Origin: Vicia villosa
Taxonomy: Eukaryota > Streptophyta > Magnoliopsida > Fabales > Fabaceae
Reading direction: 5' to 3'
DNA length: 64,000 bases
NCBI RefSeq assembly: GCF_029867415.1
Contig: NC_081183.1
Span: forward strand, 147,370,798-147,434,797
Shown piece by piece: positions 21,222-32,770 of this stretch. Made by a program: the position numbers and the translations under genes. Within the stretch, counting starts at the first letter, position 1; the number at the start of each line of letters is the position of its first letter. The notes below the pieces were generated by a model that was not told the origin of the DNA, searched no databases, and saw only the letters and a program-made list of their open reading frames with translations.

Positions 21222-23532
21222 GACATATGTTTTATACATCCATTATTTCATTTTTTTGTATATGTCTTATTCTTTCATTCTTTGTAGTTATCTGACTTAT
21301 TCAATAGAAGAGAAATTATGTTTTATACATAGCAAGAGGCCTTCTATCAATTAAGAACATTTTAGGATCATTATTTGTAAAGATAATATATGCTCTAATA
21401 CTATAAATGTAATAACATATACATAAATAATGCTGAAGAGGATTTAAATTACTCTAGCTAATAGTACTATAACATTTTGGGATCATAATTGATAGAGAGG
21501 AAATCCTGTTGAAGAATAATATAAAAAGTTAATAATATATACATATTTATAAAAAAGAATAATATATAATTACAATTCCAAGAAAAAATATTGTAATTTA
21601 TTTATCTTAAAAAAAGTTTAATTATAATTTTATTGAGAATAAAAATCCTACTGAATAGGATATGCCATACATTTATAAATAACTACACAACATTGTTAAA
21701 TCAATCTTCCAACAAGCTCTTCTCATAAGTTAATATATAATATAAAATGGCGAAATTAAAATAGTTATAAATTTGACAAAATACAAGTAGTTGGAATATT
21801 ATTGTCTATAAAATTCAATTATGTAATATTGGCAGTCAAATTATAATTTGATTATATAATAGATCGAATTGATTTGTCAAATGTAAATCAAAATGAAGAC
21901 AAGAAGAATGTAAAAACAAACTATATTGGTCCAAATTTTTTTTTTTTTTCATAAGCAACTCTTGTGTTAAGATTAGGGGTACACCAACCCATATACAAAA
22001 AAAGAAAGAAAATCTAATCTACATTACACCGAAATCTCACACATAATAACGGGTTTTTAAACCACTCATAAAAATGAAGAACTATTCAACGCCTGCAATA
22101 AAAACAATGAATCACAATTTAAAAAAAAATCATAACAGAAAAAAATCTACGTGTGAATCTCTTATTCAGACTAAAATAGGGAGAAAAACAATATAGAAGG
22201 AAAATTGACATGCAAATCATCATATAAGCATTACAAACGAAACATATATATTAGGCAAAGTGACAAAAACTATGTATCTTATTTTCAAACTGATGTTTTG
22301 TGAGTGATCTATAATGGACCAAGTAAAAACCTTAGCTGTTTAATGTGTATTATTAAAAAAATATTAAATTAGTTAAAAAATTATAGAAAAGAAAATGTGA
22401 AATCCATGTGAAAATGAGAAAGAATATGGATAGGACATTTCTATGTCTCAATGGAAAAAAAAAAAAGAGACAAATATTGACCAAAACATAAAAAGTATTA
22501 AAATTTAAGGAGTCAATATAACTATCCAAAAAAAAATAAAAATAAAAAATAAATATAAACATACTCCATCATGTCTCACACATTAACAAACAATGTTTTA
22601 CATCAGTTACAAAAATAGTTACTCTCTTTATTTTCTTAAAGTAATAAAAAAAAGTAATTATATTGTTAAAACTTTCTTTTGTAAAAATTGTCTTCAATTA
22701 CATATCATAAACATAAAATTAGAAAAATCACTAACTCAACGAATTAATTTACAAATCATATAGTCTTGGAATTAAAATGTTATCACAATTTGAAATAGTA
22801 TTCAAAATTGTAAAATAAGTCGTGAATTTGATACATCAAAGCAAAAAATTGGTGTGAAATTCGAACACAAACACACTCATCCGACTTGGTTATGAGATTT
22901 TATGAAAAACTAATTATAGAATCGTGTTTTGTAGTGAAATTACACTTCTAATGGGGTATTCATTTGCTTGAAACAGTTAAGAATTGTGATTTTTTGGCTA
23001 TTTTTGTGTCATTGAGTTCATGAGAGTTATTGAATAGATTTTTTGAAAATATTAATTAAATGTGTTTTCATGTAGTTAATGATTGATCTAGAGATTTAGA
23101 GATTTATGGATGTACAAGATGAACATGAAAATCTAGATTTTGATGTAAAAGATGAAGATTAAAGATTTTGATCTATGAGGTATACAGAGGATACACAGTA
23201 ATGAGTGTGCACCATATAATCCTACGTAGCATTGACTAAGTCAACATGGAAAATTCCAAATCAACACTATGTGATTGGCCAAATTATTGACTTCACCAAA
23301 AAAATTAATTTGATGATTTCACCTTAGAATTTTTCTACGTATATTAGCGGTCTTTAATGTTTTGTTATTGTTTTTATAAGCAAATGATCGATAGTATCAA
23401 TAAATCAAGCACAAGTCGTATTCAACTCATTTACAATGAGAAAACTCTTCTGACTATAATTGGAATTAGTAGATTCTTGACGTGCAAGCAAATGGATTAG
23501 AATACCAGTCCACCCCAACCTATACTTACTTG
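21222..23532. other. intergenic, nothing recognised
   Basis: AT-rich DNA following the gene, with a T13 tract at about 21938 and several A-rich tracts. Small frames here lack family features. No transposon ends, tandem repeats or RNA genes were identified. Confidence 0.5.
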
Positions 23533-23547
23533 CACTACGCCAAATTT

Positions 23548-23820
23548 GTCTTTTAGCAGCGCATCTACGAAAGCGCTTTTAGGAAAAGCGCTGCTATAGA
23601 CTTCGCTAAAAACAAAACAAAAAAACAAGTGAAAAAAGAACTGATAAAGAGGAGGGGGTACGAGAGCGCTTTTAGAAAGCGCTGCTATAGGGGGGTTTAT
23701 GAAAGCGCTTTAACAAAAGCGCTGGTAAAGGGGGGGGGGTATGAAAGCGCTTTTTTAAAAGCGCTGGTAAAGGGGGGGGGGGGGGGTACGAGAGCGATTT
23801 TCTCCAAAGCGCTGTCTAAG
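23548..23820. repeat. alternating inverted AAAGCGCT motifs with G-runs
   Basis: Pairs such as AAAGCGCTTT ... AAAGCGCTG recur at about 45-60-base intervals, separated by runs of 8-14 G (about 23729 and 23773). Each pair can fold as a hairpin, and the G-runs are possible quadruplex formers. Confidence 0.75.
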
Positions 23821-24081
23821 CCCATTTAATTAAAACAAAAAAAAAAAAGAAATGCTTCAGTGGACATATTCATTATTCTATTTTTCACGAACACTTCTTC
23901 TCCTACGAAACTGAACTCAAACCGTTCTCTAACGTTTGCCTTCCTCCACTGTTCGCCGTCCTCCACCGTTCGTCGGCCTCCTCCGGCCGTCCTCCACCGT
24001 TCTTGTTGCACCTTGCCTGTTCTCCATCTCTCTCCATTATCTCTATCTCAAGGTAGATTCTATTGAATAATCCAATATTTT

Positions 24082-24215
24082 ACTGACATTGTTAGGGTTT
24101 TAGTTGATATTGAGGGATGACATTGTTAGGGTTTTAGTTGATATTTTTAGATGACATTGTTAGGGTTTTAGTTGTTATTGTTAGATGACATTGTTAGGAT
24201 TTTAGTTGATATGGT
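24082..24215. repeat. ~37-bp tandem repeat (GACATTGTTAGGGTTTTAGT)
   Basis: Four imperfect copies of GACATTGTTAGGGTTTTAGT plus TTGATAT-like sequence in tandem, starting at about 24082, 24118, 24151 and 24186. Non-coding. Confidence 0.75.
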
Positions 24216-25141
24216 TTGTTAGTGCACATGCTAAGTGATGATGTTCATTTAGTGATGATGAAATTGCTTGTCTCTTGTTGCAAATATGAATGATAATAGT
24301 GCTCAAAGTTTTAATTGGATTGATGATGTTGTATTGTTGAAAGTTGATAATGATAGAGTTGTTAATGAAGGTGGTGTTGCTGAATTTTCAATGGAGTTAG
24401 TGTTATGGTTGGTTTGTGAATTTGAATTTGAATATGGTGAGAGTTCTTGATTTGAATCTTGTTGATAATTGTTGTCGGATAAACTAGATTCTTGAGCATG
24501 AGTTGTGTCGTGTTTCCATTTTTTTTACTTGCTAGAAATTGTTTAGAATTGCCTTGTGTGAAGGATTGATCATTAGAGTTGGATATAACATGCTTTGTGA
24601 AGGTGGTTGAGATTGTTTTGAACATAAATAATGCAGTTTTTTTATAGGTAGTTGTTGATGCATTTCATTATTATTTTGACTCATAGAAAGTGTATAAACT
24701 AGAGAAAATCATTGTGCATTTTGAGTTGAGATTCAATTGTTGATGTAATTTGGAACTTGAGTTGTTGGATGTTAATTGTGGCTCTTGATTTCTGGAAGTT
24801 TATTGCCTTATGCTTGTTTGTTCCTTTCCTTCTCAATTTGCAAGTTTGGTACGATACGCCGACTTTACGAAAAAATGTCATAACTCTTTGACCGTTGTGA
24901 GTTTTAATGCATATGATTAGTGTTTTCGGGTAGAACGATGCTTTTGAATCTAATGCTATGCTCAGTTTTCCATTTCATGCACTTTATTTTTGATTTTTGC
25001 TACTGTTTTGTTAATCGGCTTAAAAGTCTCGCTTCCGGTCGAAATTCGGTAAAAACCAATATTATTTTTTAGTTCAGTGGGACATTTGAATGTGACTATA
25101 TGAGTTTGGTTCGTTTCCGATGACTTTTAATTTTTGCTCAT

Positions 25142-28100
25142 TGTCATACCCCAAATTTGTCCTACCCTTAATTTTTTAACTGACTTAAGCATCGCATTCA
25201 TCTGCATACCTCCATTAGGGCATTAACATGACCTCGCATTCACTCCTCAAATAAACATACACAAAGCATGGGATCATTTGTCATGGACTAGGGTTTATTT
25301 CCCTAGTTATTTGAATCGAGACTCTTTAATTAGGGTTTCGAGCTCGTGCACATCTCATCAAGTCCTTTTGATTACAATGATCATACAGTAGTTCAAGACT
25401 TTGACTCGCTCGGGTAGATTTCTTTTATTACAAGTGTTTGGTTGGATTTTAAAGGCCAAAGAATAAATGGATTGAGGTTCTTCATATGGTTGCTTGGAAA
25501 GGGGATATTGTCATGCAATTGAGTCCCTTGACTTAGGCCTTGAAAAGTTCTATCCCAAACGCGAGTGTGGCTTTCGATACATTGATGAAAAGAGACATAT
25601 GGAGATTATATGCAAAATTGTAGACTTTTAGTCAAAGTCAACCACATGTGGTTGACTTTTTGGCCAAAGACCATATTAAACTACCCTGAGTTGCCGTCTC
25701 ATTGATGCTGTACGATTCATTATTGCAAGATTGGAAAAGGATTGGGAATTCAAATAGAAGTCAACAATTGGAGAGGGTGCTCAGATTACATTCAAAGGCG
25801 CACAAGTTATATATTACAAAATACCAACACATGTTCATTACAAAATACCATTCACATCCATTCAAATCCCATACAAAATATGCTATGTCAAGAGGAAATA
25901 CGCAAAATCAGTTACAAAGAATACAAGAAAATCAAGCTTTTGACCTACAGTTGACTTTTGGTCAACCGTTGACTTTTGGTCAAACAGTTGACTAAAGTCA
26001 ACACCTATCCTCGCCCTATCCTATTTCCAAGTCAGATTCAGTTGTTTCCATCAAGCCATTGCTACTTCAGTTTCATGATATCACTTCCATATACACCAAT
26101 CTTTATGTCTTGCTCATATCCAAAGTATGCCTCCAAATAACCATGAGTCAATATGCATGAGAGCCAAAACTGACACCAAAGCCTGCTGATACCTGCAAAT
26201 CAAAAGCAGACCTGTACAAACATCAAAATACAAAACCATTCAGCAGGGCTAATCCAAACAAGTTCAACATGCTCACAATGATCCCTGTTGCAAAGCCTAG
26301 ACATATGATCAAAACAATTTCAAAAGAAAGAAAGTTCACCGAATAGAAGTGCAAACGAGTTCGAGACAATATGGCAAATTCAGCATCGGTTCAGCACTGA
26401 AAAAAAGAAGCTATAAAATCAAATACACACATGTTCATATCTATGTACAGCCACTACAAATACATCCATGAAAAATGCATGCCTGCCAGAATCTCTAAAC
26501 CCTTCCCATTGTTTTGTATATACCAATTAACCCTTTTTAACATAACCAATCTTCCACTAACTAACAGAAAATAACAAGAAAACCAAATCAGAACATACAT
26601 CATTATCCAAAATCATATCAGTTCAAATCAATTCCTACATTCAAGATCATGTTCACGCTACTTAGAATTCAAACAAAAAATAAACAGTCCACACACAAAA
26701 ACCAATTCACAATTACTCATCATACAATTCACATCAAGAAGTTCAATGCAAGTCAAAACCGGTTCAGATTTCAACACCATCATTCAGCATCATCACCATA
26801 CATTAAATCAGCCCTGCAGCCATACACAAACACCTTCGAAAACTAACCACCATTCCCCTAACTAACTTTTCCTCACCTTCTAACAGTTTTCATTTCAACT
26901 GACTCAGTTTCTAACCGATTCCCTAACAGTTCTCTAACCACTTTCTAATAACCTAGGCAATTCTCAAACACCTAACCGATTTCTCTAACAGATTTCCTAA
27001 CTACTAACCTATCCATTACAGAAACCTCACAACAAAATCAACCCTCCCCAACCACACTCCAATTCATCAGAAAATTGACAACAGAATTTCAAAACTAACT
27101 TCTAACAGAATGAGTAACCGCCCAAACTATTTGGTAACTAACTTGTCTCAATTCCTAACAACCTCTTAAATCCTATAACTGTCAACAACCACCAAAACAG
27201 AATATAACAACTCATTCTCAATCTCCAACTAACTTGAAACAGAAGTAACAAACTCCTAATCGCCCAATCCTCACCCTTCAATTTACAACCGAAAGTCAAA
27301 ATCCAACGGCCCTCATCCTTCCCCCTCTAACTAACATTCACCTTCACTTCAACTATATAAACTGAACACCACTCTCTTCTTCTACACACACGCCATTTTT
27401 CACCTTCATTCTCCATCCAATTCCCATCTCCATCATCTTCCTTTTCAACTTCTTCACTCCTCCATCTTCAACCTCTCTCTCAATCTTCTCTGCAACTCTC
27501 CAACCTTCATCTTCTATCTCCTTCCATCCCCTCCAAATCCCAACCTCCTTCTACCATACGCTCACGCTTCGGAAGCCATTGGTGTTTCTCATTGAAACTC
27601 CAATCGGTTGAGCTTCAGCCACTCCCTCAACTCACATGCTCTCGCGTAGCAAACAACTATCTCTGCACTCAACAACTCATCAGCGACAACAACTCGCTCT
27701 CTCACGAATTCTCAATCAGAAGCTCATAAAGAATCGAGAAAAAGCAAAAGAAGAAGGAAGATATAGCAGAAGAGGAGTACACAGCGCAATAAACGAAAGA
27801 GAGAGGATAAGACTTATTTACCTGAGTTCGCGATGGTCGGGAATCTCCGCCACCGCACCGGAAGCTCAGGTCGACGTGACAGGTTCCGTTTAAGCATTCC
27901 TTAACTCCCGTATGTCCGTCTATAATTCTATCAGTACTCTGTATGCTTCAATTCCATGTAATTGCGTTTGAATGATGAAGCCCCAATTCTTAGGGTTTTC
28001 GATTTCCTTCCTCGATCCCGTTGAGTGAGGGAGATTAGTTGAAATCCAGGTTCATACTCGCGTTTAGGATTAGAGATAAAGTAGGATTCGAGTTTAAGTT

Positions 28101-29525
28101 TTGATGTTTGAAAAAGTTAGGGATGGTGGTTTACGGTGGCGCTTCGTCGCCGGAAATCGCACGAGGGAGAGAAGGTTAGGTTGAAAGGAAGCTGAAGGGT
28201 CACAAAGTGATATCCTAGTTCAAAACGCTGCGCTTTGTTAATCAGTTATTTTTAGCTAATTGAGTCTAATCTGAATAAAGTCCTGGTGGATCAACACAAA
28301 TGCTATGGGCCGAATTTAGATTACACCCCCATCAGGCCCAGGCTATCAACATCTTTTGAGCGCCAGTTTACTGGCTACACCTCTATTTTCAACCTACACC
28401 CCCCTGTTTCTATTTTTTTACCACTAGAATCTAGATCTTAATTAGTTTTTTTACTACTTTCTTTTAGACATTAAAATTGCTAATCTTCTACCATCATTTT
28501 AGTGCTTAATACACATATTTTGTCATATAAAAAAACGTTCATAAAAAAATAGTAATTGAAGGCTATTTCTTTTAGTCTTTTTAATTGTTGCAATTCAAAT
28601 TTTTCCATAAAAAGTCATATAAAAATAATAGTACTTTTAATTCATTTTTGTGCTATATTTTGACTTGTTCTATTTCATGCTCTTATGCTATTTTCATATA
28701 CTCCATTTAGCGCTTTATTTTTCATGTGTCTTTTATTCCTAACCTTAGGTAGAAACCATGATAACATTAGGTAGAAATTCCCTTCATACTTAGGCTAGTT
28801 TCTTTTCCTTTTCAACCATAAAACATCTAAAAATATTCAAATAAAATCCCCTTTAAAAAACACAAAGAAAACACTTAAAACACTAATAATCAAAGTGAAA
28901 ATTCTTAAAAAGGGAATGGAACCTTGAAACATCCCTTGCTTAAGGGAATGTTCGAGTGCTTGGATCTCCCTTGCTTAAGGGTCCCATTCAGGCGTAAGTT
29001 CCCACATTCTAAAAAACACAAACCAAAGAGTAACTCGAGTTTCCCTTGCTTAAGGGATTTCCTCGAAACGCTCAAAGTCTCTTTCTCATCTCTTTCTCTT
29101 AAGGGCACCGTTATCTCCACTCCATTGCATCCTAGGCGATCCCTTATGCAAGAGTGCGAGCGTTAACTCCGCCCAACTAAAAAACACAAAAACAAACGAA
29201 ACTATGGAGCCGAACTACGGCGCTCTGATTCCTGAAAAGGATACGTAGGCATCAAGTCGCGGGGCTTGAACGAGCACATTTGTAAATATTTCCTTCTTTT
29301 CCCCGTATTTCTTCTGCATTCATTCGCATATAGACATAGACATAGTACACACCCTCTAGATAGAAACAAACATAGGTGGATACCATCGAGTACGATGGGC
29401 GCGAGGGGTGCTAATACCTTCCCCTTGCGCAACCGACTCCCGTACCTTGATTCTCTGGTCGCAAGACCTTGTTCCTTCCCTTTGTAGGTTTTCTGATATT
29501 CCTTTCCCTTATGGGATAAATATAT
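25142..29525 (+). repeat. Ogre-type giant LTR (about 4.4 kb)
   Basis: Starts TGTCATACCCCAAATTTG at 25142, the typical beginning of Ogre/Tat LTRs in legumes, and ends just before a primer-binding-site-like sequence at 29529. Internal features fit: repeated TTGACTTTTGGTCAA phrases at 25950-26000, a mid-LTR TATA box (27353), a CT-rich transcript leader, and CCCTTGCTTAAGG repeats at 28930-29055. No gag or pol follows, so only a 5' LTR plus about 50 bases remains. The usual terminal CA is not visible at the right end, so that end is uncertain by a few bases. Confidence 0.7.
27353..27360 (+). promoter_or_regulatory. TATA box of the Ogre-type LTR
   Basis: CTATATAA followed about 30 bases later by a CT-rich, GC-richer stretch (27380-27560) that looks like the start of the R region and leader. 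Confidence 0.5.
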
Positions 29526-29528
29526 TGG

Positions 29529-29545
29529 TGGCGACTCTGTTCATT
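29529..29545 (+). other. primer-binding site of the Ogre-type element
   Basis: TGGCGACTCTGTTCATT directly follows the LTR. The TGGCGACTC start is what I associate with tRNA-Arg-primed Ogre-type elements. About 25 more bases of element sequence (TTTTCGCGAGCGTGCGACA) follow before unrelated LINE sequence begins. Confidence 0.55.
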
Positions 29546-29569
29546 TTTCGCGAGCGTGCGACACTCATT

Positions 29570-29755
29570 TCTTTGATTTTGTTGTATCTTATAGGGCTTC
29601 CGTGTAGTAGTATTGACTGACCCGAGTATTCTTCCTTGAACCATTTCTAAGATAACACTTTGGCCAACTGTAAGATATCCTTTACGGGCTTGGTTCCTCC
29701 CTTAAACACGTTTTCATTCCTAGATATCCATAATACCTAACAAACATGTGACCAC
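29570..29755 (-). pseudogene. LINE ORF2 C-terminal remnant (left part)
   Basis: Minus-strand translation of about 29590-29735 gives VLWISRNENVFKGG and a continuation with KWFKEEYSGQ. This resembles the region after reverse transcriptase in plant LINE ORF2 ('LW.IW..RN..VF.GG'). It has internal stops. Its upstream part continues after the small LTR element at 32211, separated by the 5-bp duplication ACCAC. Confidence 0.5.
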
Positions 29756-30032
29756 TGATAGAGAGTAAAATTATATTATTTAGGTTAGTTTATTAGTTGC
29801 ACTCTTATTATATTTTAGTTGGGCTTTTCAATTATCAATTATGTGGGCTTTTAGTATTTAAGCCTTTTGTTAGATTATCTAATAGTGATCTTATATAATG
29901 TAGTGTCTTTGACACATTTGAGATATCAAAGAAATCAAATGAAGTTTAATTTTTTCTAGTTAGTTTTTATTGTCTCTTTTATTTTACAGCGTTTCTCTAA
30001 GTTTGTTAGGGTTTAGATTTAGCTTCCTAACA
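29756..30032 (+). repeat. 5' LTR of the small non-autonomous retrotransposon
   Basis: TG...CA ended, 277 bp, about 98% identical by eye to the 3' copy. Differences noted include A/G in TTGC(A/G)CTC, T/C in ATTAT(C)TAATAG, G/T in CAAA(G/T)AAATC, one T indel and G/T in ACAGC(G/T)TTTC. Confidence 0.9.
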
Positions 30033-30050
30033 TTGGTGCTTTCATCTTTT
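30033..30050 (+). other. candidate primer-binding site of the small element
   Basis: TTGGTGCTTTCATC immediately follows the LTR, where a primer site should be. I recall this phrase following LTRs of other plant elements but cannot assign the tRNA from the sequence alone. Confidence 0.4.
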
Positions 30051-30065
30051 GTACTCAATCCTTCC

Positions 30066-31640
30066 ATGGCATATTCTTACTACAATCATCTATTTCCTTC
30101 TACATTCACTCACTCACGTTGTTCCACTACAACAACCATTTCTCCTCCACCATCCATAAACCCATATCCTGCATATTATTATGCATCCTCAAATCCTCCA
30201 ATTTCAACCTTCACTCCATACATCCCATACCAACAACAACAACACATAATTTCTGCTCCACCTCAACAATCATCCTCCACATCCTATGAATATTCAAACT
30301 ATCCAAACTACCAACCACAACCTCAAGATTTTTTTTCACAACCTGAAATTGTTCATGAGTTAGAAACTCTAAAGCAATACTTAATTGAAACTCAGAAAAT
30401 CGAAAACAAATATAGAGAAGAGTTGAAAGAACAGATTCAAAATCTTTCTGATTCATTCAAAAAGTCACAAAAATTTTTGAAAGAAAAATATGTGTTCAAG
30501 AGATTCGCAGAAAAACTCAAAGTAAAAGAAGAATCAAAGGTTGAAGATATTGCTTTCATACAAAAATCTGTCAAAAATAGAACAACTTCACAAGAAACAA
30601 ATTTCAAAGACCTGATTCAAAAGCCACATCTTGCGCCACCACCACAGTCTTCACCTCTGTCTTCATTGAAACAACCAGATCAACTACGTAACTCATTGTC
30701 AAAACCTTCATTTTCAATTTCATATTCTCCTATTTTTCCTCCACTGTTGCCTATGCCTCCAGATCTAATATTGAAACCATCATTTTTGAAGATACCACAA
30801 CACAGTAAACCGTCACATTCTCTTGAGGTTGGTTTTTCAGGTTCCTCGGATATTTCATGTCTTGAGTACGAGAAAAGATTTTCGACATCGTATGCAATGT
30901 CACTGGAGAGGAAGGTAGTGCACGTCATTGCCGCAACAGTAAAGTCTCGACAACACGCCATTTTCACTATCGATCTTTATGGCAAACAAAGAATCATCTT
31001 CGATCCCGGCAAAATGTTGGCAAAGGCCTCATACTTCGACATTAACCACCCTTCCCGAATGCAGATCTTCCATGGTTTTCTGTTTTCTTTTTCTAAATTA
31101 CTTTTCAGCATATCTCTCTTTGAATTTCTAAAACATGCTTTTAAGAACAAAGTTTGTTTATGTGGTGATGAAGTCTTTGGTGTCGTCTCTAGTTGGCTGT
31201 TGGTTCCATGGGATTCAAAAATAAAGATGACGGCTACCTTAGTAAAGTTGAACGAAGAAGAAGGTATAAGGGCAATTTGGAAATTAGAGTCATTAAAATC
31301 CTCTTTTGACCTAATGGGCCATTTAAATGTTGGGCCATTTTTGTCGTTATATTTGACTGCCAAAAAGAAGACTGGGGACTTTCTCAGCCAATGGAACAAC
31401 TTGCAAATTTTTGTAGTATCATCAAGCTTTGTTAATTGGGATCCTGGTGGAAAAATTAGTTCAAAAAGACACTCCAGCCCCTCAATTGATGCTATCAGAT
31501 ATGGACCATTCATCCCTAAACATTTTTTCTACACTCAATTAAATCATCCTTTTCAGAACCGGGCCCCACACAATTTTCTCCTTTTCATAATCACTCTCCA
31601 CAATGGTCAAATTCAATTTTTTTTCCAACACTATTTCTGA
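30066..31640 (+). CDS. 524-residue orphan ORF of a non-autonomous LTR retrotransposon
   Basis: Starts at the first ATG after the 5' LTR (MAYSYYNHLF) and is uninterrupted to TGA at 31640. Residues 1-95 are rich in Pro, Tyr, Ser and Gln (YIPYQQQQ). Residues about 97-160 form a charged helical, coiled-coil-like segment (ELETLKQYLIETQK). Residues about 180-260 are Pro/Ser-rich. The C-terminal half is more hydrophobic, with phrases such as IIFDPGKMLAKASYFD and FVNWDPGGK. I recognise no gag knuckle, polymerase, protease or integrase motif. It may be a divergent gag-like structural protein, since its N-terminal disorder plus coiled coil is compatible with one, or it may be captured host sequence. 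Function unknown. Confidence 0.6.
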   Translation: MAYSYYNHLFPSTFTHSRCSTTTTISPPPSINPYPAYYYASSNPPISTFTPYIPYQQQQHIISAPPQQSSSTSYEYSNYPNYQPQPQDFFSQPEIVHELETLKQYLIETQKIENKYREELKEQIQNLSDSFKKSQKFLKEKYVFKRFAEKLKVKEESKVEDIAFIQKSVKNRTTSQETNFKDLIQKPHLAPPPQSSPLSSLKQPDQLRNSLSKPSFSISYSPIFPPLLPMPPDLILKPSFLKIPQHSKPSHSLEVGFSGSSDISCLEYEKRFSTSYAMSLERKVVHVIAATVKSRQHAIFTIDLYGKQRIIFDPGKMLAKASYFDINHPSRMQIFHGFLFSFSKLLFSISLFEFLKHAFKNKVCLCGDEVFGVVSSWLLVPWDSKIKMTATLVKLNEEEGIRAIWKLESLKSSFDLMGHLNVGPFLSLYLTAKKKTGDFLSQWNNLQIFVVSSSFVNWDPGGKISSKRHSSPSIDAIRYGPFIPKHFFYTQLNHPFQNRAPHNFLLFIITLHNGQIQFFFQHYF

Positions 31641-31932
31641 CCAAACCCTCTCCATCCTTATCCTATTATTATCTCACCATACTCTCTAACTACATGCCAT
31701 CCCGTGGACCCCATTCCACTTACAATATGTCACGCAAAAAAAAAAAATATATCCAGCAATCAACTATTCATCCAACATCTTTGTCAAGTGTCAGTTTCTT
31801 TACTCTCTCTCATTCACTGTTCAATCACATGACTGCCAAAAAAAAATTAAAAAAGCACCTTATAAAAACATAGTTTCCTTTAGTGTTAATTTTAGAACCT
31901 TGAGGACAAGGTTCAAGTGAACCTGTCGGCAA

Positions 31933-32210
31933 TGATAGAGAGTAAAATTATATTATTTAGGTTAGTTTATTAGTTGCGCTCTTATTATATTTTAGTTGGG
32001 CTTTTCAATTATCAATTATGTGGGCTTTTAGTATTTAAGCCTTTTGTTAGATTATCCAATAGTGATCTTATATAATGTAGTGTCTTTGACACATTTGAGA
32101 TATCAAATAAATCAAATGAAGTTTAATTTTTTTCTAGTTAGTTTTTATTGTCTCTTTTATTTTACAGCTTTTCTCTAAGTTTGTTAGGGTTTAGATTTAG
32201 CTTCCTAACA
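31933..32210 (+). repeat. 3' LTR of the small non-autonomous retrotransposon
   Basis: 278 bp, TG...CA ends, followed by the target duplication ACCAC. It is preceded by GAGGACAAGGTTC, a phrase common just upstream of the 3' LTR in plant gypsy elements; a clear purine tract is lacking. Confidence 0.9.
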
Positions 32211-32313
32211 ACCACACACTACATTGCAATCATTCTTTTACCTTGTTCCTAAGCAAAACGCATAATCGTAACAGATTTCTTCTACCAATTCTTATAACAT
32301 CTGCAACTGAATA
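32211..32313 (-). pseudogene. LINE ORF2 C-terminal remnant (right part)
   Basis: Continuation of the LINE remnant at 29570-29755 on the other side of the small LTR element. Short and without an intact frame; assigned by continuity and the shared 5-bp duplication. Confidence 0.35.
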
Positions 32314-32770
32314 TGTAGAGTGAAAATTGGATCGAACTCTAGTGGGTCGAAGAGTAGTTTCCTGTTTCAACAGAGAATGTTTCGAAGATCTACATACTGT
32401 AGTCGAAGTGTGTTCTAGTATGTGGGTGTCGAAATGCCAGGGTTATTAGTATTTCGAATTAGGCCTATTTGTTATGTCCAATTGTTTAAGTTAACATGTA
32501 CCCTAAGTTGGCTTGTAATGAGTATTTGTGAAAAAGCTCATTAGTTAAGTATGTTAGGTTTATTATAAATAGCATAGAAGTCTCTCATCATTATATACTA
32601 CAAATCCTAACTTAGGGTGAGAGGGTTATTTATTATTCTTTTAACTTGTAATCTTGATTGAAAGAGAAAGAAAAAAATAGCAGTTATAACCAATTCCTTC
32701 TTGTTCTTATTGCTCCCTTACTTTTTCTTACCCTTGTGGGTTTCTTGTCGAAAGAACCCTATTATACTTT
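32314..32770 (+). repeat. candidate LTR/leader of a copia element
   Basis: Starts TGTAGAGTGAAAATTGG and contains a TATA-like TTATAAATAGC near 32570, then ATTATATACTACAAATCC and a run-up to gag. It directly precedes a copia gag frame, so I read it as the 5' LTR plus leader. No second LTR copy is present to prove the ends. Confidence 0.45.

Larger units (their letters stand above)
23533..25141 (+). mobile_element. CACTA-like 5' end with AAAGCGCT repeats and downstream element sequence
   Basis: Begins CACTACGCCAAATTTGTC at 23533, followed by at least eight copies of AGCGCTTT or AAAGCGCT in alternating directions to 23820, a classic CACTA subterminal arrangement. A CT-rich leader-like stretch (23900-24055) ends in a donor-like CAAG/GTAGAT. 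The rest is AT-rich with no recognisable transposase. The reverse terminus is not seen; the element is probably cut by the Ogre-type LTR that begins at 25142. Confidence 0.5.
29756..32210 (+). mobile_element. 2.46-kb non-autonomous LTR retrotransposon with orphan ORF
   Basis: Two direct LTRs of 277 and 278 bp (29756-30032 and 31933-32210) begin TGATAGAGAG and end CTTCCTAACA. They flank a ~1.9-kb interior, and the element is bordered by the 5-bp duplication ACCAC (29751-29755 and 32211-32215). The LTRs differ at about five places, so the copy is fairly young. The only long frame shows no gag, protease, polymerase or integrase motifs. Reverse transcription and integration must have been supplied in trans. 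Confidence 0.9.

Noticed and set aside
23629..24066. Small frames around the AAAGCGCT repeats
   Set aside because: Repeat-derived or leader sequence without domain features.
29970..30065. N-terminal extension of the orphan ORF into the 5' LTR
   Set aside because: There is no ATG; the extension depends on a TTG within the LTR. The ATG at 30066 lies just after the primer site and is the better start.
30211..31513. Minus-strand frames opposite the orphan ORF
   Set aside because: Shorter shadows of the plus-strand ORF, with composition mirroring it.
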